Assembly: GCA_946644025.1 (NCBI GenBank) | Contig: CAMPCG010000109.1 | Span: 1-8,596, forward strand | Direction of reading: 5' to 3' | Source of the DNA: an uncultured Prevotellaceae bacterium | GTDB taxonomy: Bacteria; Bacteroidota; Bacteroidia; Bacteroidales; Bacteroidaceae | DNA length: 8,596 nucleotides | Shown: positions 6,720-8,596 of the stretch, one piece after another | Layout of the letters: the number at the start of each line of letters is the position of its first letter | How positions within the stretch are numbered: the first letter of the stretch is position 1 | Notes under the pieces: model-generated | What the model was told of the DNA's origin: nothing | Databases searched by the model: none | Seen by the model: the letters and a program-made list of their open reading frames with translations, nothing else | Translations under genes and position numbers: made by a program

Positions 6720-6733
6720 GAGTTAGGAGTTAG
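6720..6733 (+). repeat. Heptamer direct repeat, GAGTTAG x2, right copy
   Basis: Exact 14-base copy of 6618-6631 on the other side of the GC-rich element. Between it and the ATG at 6779 lies an AT-rich leader of about 45 nt. I could not find a convincing Bacteroidota promoter (TAnnTTTG at -7 with TTTG at -33) in it. Confidence 0.85.
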
Positions 6734-6778
6734 AGGACAATAGTTCTTTCCCAGTAATAAGAATAAAAGTTGAAAAAG

Positions 6779-8596
6779 ATGAATCACCTATCTTATATTT
6801 CCTTCGTCTGTGTCTGCCTTTTGTGCTGCAGCCCCGCGGCGCTCGCCCAGAACGAGAGCCCCGGCGACGAAGACTTAGAAGCGGTTGCCGCTCCGGCCAA
6901 GGTGCGCTCTCAGCAGGCCCGCAGGCAATACCCCACCCGCGAGGTTTGCGGCCGTGTGCTTGACGCTGCCACCCGTACCCCTTTGTCCGGTGCTTTGGTG
7001 CGTGTCAGCGAGGTGGAGGGCTACAGTGTGCTCACCGACGGCGACGGTTTGTACCGGTTGCGTGTTCCCCTCTTTGCCACGTCGCTTGACGTGTCTTCCC
7101 CCGACCTGAACATGGCCAGGGTGGGTCTGAGCAAGGGTGAGGAGCAGGGTGACGTGCTGCTCTACGCCGAAACGTTCACTCGGGATTACGTGAGCGGGAC
7201 GGATGTGACTGCCAAGAGCGAGGCCCAGGACTTCCGTTTCTCTCCCGCCATCACCATCGAGAGCGAGATTCAGAACCGCCTGGCCTCTGACGTGTACACC
7301 GTTACTCGTGGCGGCACGCCCGGCATTGGCAGCGTGATGTTCATTGACGGTCTGGGGTCGCTCAATGCCAACGCCCAGCCGCTGATAGTCGTGGACGGTG
7401 TGGTCTTCGACCAGCAGTACGGTCGCAGGACGCTTCACGACGGGTTCTTCAACGACATCTTGTCGAACATCAGCGTGACGGACATCGAGAGCGTCCAGGT
7501 GCTGCGTAACGGCACGGCGCTTTACGGGGCAAAGGGGGCTAACGGTGTCATCCTCATCAATACCCGACGCAATCACTCCATGGCCACCCGCATTACGGCG
7601 AGCATCTCTGCCGGGGTGACGCTCGAACCGAAATTCCTCGACGTGATGGACGCCACGCAGTATCGCAGCTATGCCTCCGACCTTCTGCAGACGACGGGTA
7701 CGGACATCACCGACTTCAAGTTCCTGAACGAGTCGCCCACCTACTATTATTATAACCAGTACCACAACAACACGAGCTGGCGCGACCTGGTCTATCGTAC
7801 TGCGGTGACTCAGAACTACAGCATCAACGTGCAGGGCGGCGACGATGTGGCCGACTACAATCTCTCGCTGGGCTATGTCGACGGTCAGAGCACGCTGAAG
7901 AACAATAAGATGAACCGCCTGAACATTCGCTTCAACAGCGACATAAGGCTTACGAAGCGGCTCGGCATACGTTTTGACGCTTCGTTTGCCAATCAGAAGC
8001 GGAACCTGCGTAATGACGGTGCTCCCAGCGGCTATGACGAGGGCACGCCGACTTCGCCCTCTTTCCTTGCTTACGCTAAGAGCCCTATGCTCAGTCCCTA
8101 CACCTTTGCGGGCGGTGTCATCTCCGATGGCTACATCGACGTGATGGACGAGAGCTACCTGGACGAGGCGCTGGCCGACTATGCCAACAATAACTACAAG
8201 CTGGCCAACCCGCTGGCTGTGGGTGAGTATGGAGAAGCCGACAACAAGAATCACTTCGAGAACTCGATGATTAACCTGAGCGTGATGCCCCATTACACGT
8301 TCGGCGAGCATCTGCGCCTGAGTGAGCACTTCAGCTACAACCTTGTCAATACGAACGAGAAATTCTACATCCCGCTGAACGGTGTGCCCGACTACTACGT
8401 CAGCAGTGTCAATTCCACCGTACACAACGAGGTGCGCTCCATGGCCGGAAAGCAGAACAGCGTGATGAGCGACACCCGTCTGCAGTACTCCAACCGCTTT
8501 GCTGCCCACGACCTTGACGTCTTTGGCGGCGCCCGCATCAACTGGGAGACCTACACCCTCAGTTCGCAGCTGGGCTACAACACCAGCAGCGACAAG
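6779..8596 (+). CDS. SusC/RagA-type TonB-dependent transporter, divergent, N-terminal part
   Basis: The frame stays open from ATG 6779 to the right edge (606 codons), so the C-terminal barrel is missing. The signal peptide ends at A-L-A before Q24. A carboxypeptidase-regulatory-like beta-sandwich follows at about 52-110 (EVCGRVLDAATRTPLSGALV, then TDGDGLYRLRVP). The plug spans about 155-265, with PLIVVDGVVFD (201-211) and DIESVQVLRNGTALYGAKGA (235-254) then NGVILI, all SusC hallmarks. Barrel strands start at about 270 (RITASISAGV), with NYSINVQGGDDVADYNLSLG at 346-365. Two canonical plug motifs are altered: the usual A-L-Q-G-x-V-x-G-V is E-I-Q-N-R-L-A-S-D-V (163-172), and the usual R-I-R-G-x-x-S is M-F-I-D-G-L-G-S (187-194). 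The usual V-S-Y-x-G-Y stretch after the regulatory domain is also absent. The gene lies 154 nt after the second fasciclin gene and may start a second SusC/SusD unit. Confidence 0.93.
   Translation, partial: MNHLSYISFVCVCLLCCSPAALAQNESPGDEDLEAVAAPAKVRSQQARRQYPTREVCGRVLDAATRTPLSGALVRVSEVEGYSVLTDGDGLYRLRVPLFATSLDVSSPDLNMARVGLSKGEEQGDVLLYAETFTRDYVSGTDVTAKSEAQDFRFSPAITIESEIQNRLASDVYTVTRGGTPGIGSVMFIDGLGSLNANAQPLIVVDGVVFDQQYGRRTLHDGFFNDILSNISVTDIESVQVLRNGTALYGAKGANGVILINTRRNHSMATRITASISAGVTLEPKFLDVMDATQYRSYASDLLQTTGTDITDFKFLNESPTYYYYNQYHNNTSWRDLVYRTAVTQNYSINVQGGDDVADYNLSLGYVDGQSTLKNNKMNRLNIRFNSDIRLTKRLGIRFDASFANQKRNLRNDGAPSGYDEGTPTSPSFLAYAKSPMLSPYTFAGGVISDGYIDVMDESYLDEALADYANNNYKLANPLAVGEYGEADNKNHFENSMINLSVMPHYTFGEHLRLSEHFSYNLVNTNEKFYIPLNGVPDYYVSSVNSTVHNEVRSMAGKQNSVMSDTRLQYSNRFAAHDLDVFGGARINWETYTLSSQLGYNTSSDK

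Noticed and set aside
6734..6778. Possible Bacteroidota promoter before the second SusC
   Set aside because: The AT-rich leader has no TAnnTTTG box with a matching -33 TTTG, so no promoter is called.
6599..6787. Short - strand frame across the 154-nt spacer
   Set aside because: Its sequence is just the translation of the GC-rich palindrome and heptamer arrays; there is no independent evidence for a protein.
6783..6792. Ten bases at the start of the second SusC signal peptide matching part of the 999-1008 heptamer array
   Set aside because: A 10-base match without a period-7 continuation is too short to claim that this signal peptide is also repeat-derived.
6875..8509. 544-codon open frame on the - strand opposite the second SusC
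   Set aside because: The + strand reads continuously as SusC with signal peptide, regulatory domain and plug motifs; the - frame has shadow composition and no recognisable motif.

Overview
The window is a stretch of a Bacteroidota chromosome, most likely Prevotella-like (inference). The reasons are a SusC/SusD outer-membrane uptake pair, fasciclin-domain lipoproteins next to it, A-rich leaders without a clear Shine-Dalgarno sequence, GC-rich third codon positions, and AT-rich spacers carrying short tandem repeats. All five genes lie on the + strand. Together they look like part of a polysaccharide-utilisation-type locus, or another SusCD-type nutrient capture locus. No glycoside hydrolase, peptidase, sulfatase or regulator is visible, so the substrate cannot be named.

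Layout: (1) 2-850 is the C-terminal third or so of a SusC/RagA TonB-dependent transporter whose start lies outside the window. (2) 914-2746 is a complete SusD/RagB substrate-binding lipoprotein. (3) 2842-4926 and (4) 4957-6624 are two different fasciclin (FAS1) lipoproteins, each with two FAS1 domains followed by a beta-rich C-terminal domain that appears shared. (5) 6779-8596 is the N-terminal 606 codons of a second, divergent SusC-type transporter that runs off the right edge. Spacers are 63, 95, 30 and 154 nt. The first four genes are probably one operon; the 154-nt spacer before the second SusC holds a strongly folding element and may separate two transcripts. The likely system is a TonB-energised SusC barrel lidded by SusD, with two surface lipoproteins as accessory binding subunits, and a second SusC unit beginning behind it.

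The most unusual signal is not a gene. Two repeat families are scattered through the spacers: arrays with a period of 7 nt (units such as GTGATAA, TAGTTAA, GAGTTAG and their complements) and a GC-rich, C-run/G-run palindromic element. The same families also lie inside the coding sequence of all three lipoproteins, exactly over the hydrophobic core of the signal peptide and ending at the lipobox cysteine codon. In each case the spacer just upstream holds a copy of the same or a related family in the opposite orientation, so the start codon lies between inverted repeats. Because 7 is not a multiple of 3, one orientation of these arrays is open in every frame and encodes a hydrophobic peptide, while the other carries stop codons in every frame once three units are present. 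One array supplies the stop codon of the second fasciclin gene. A further 24-nt in-frame tandem repeat with a perfect palindrome sits in SusD.
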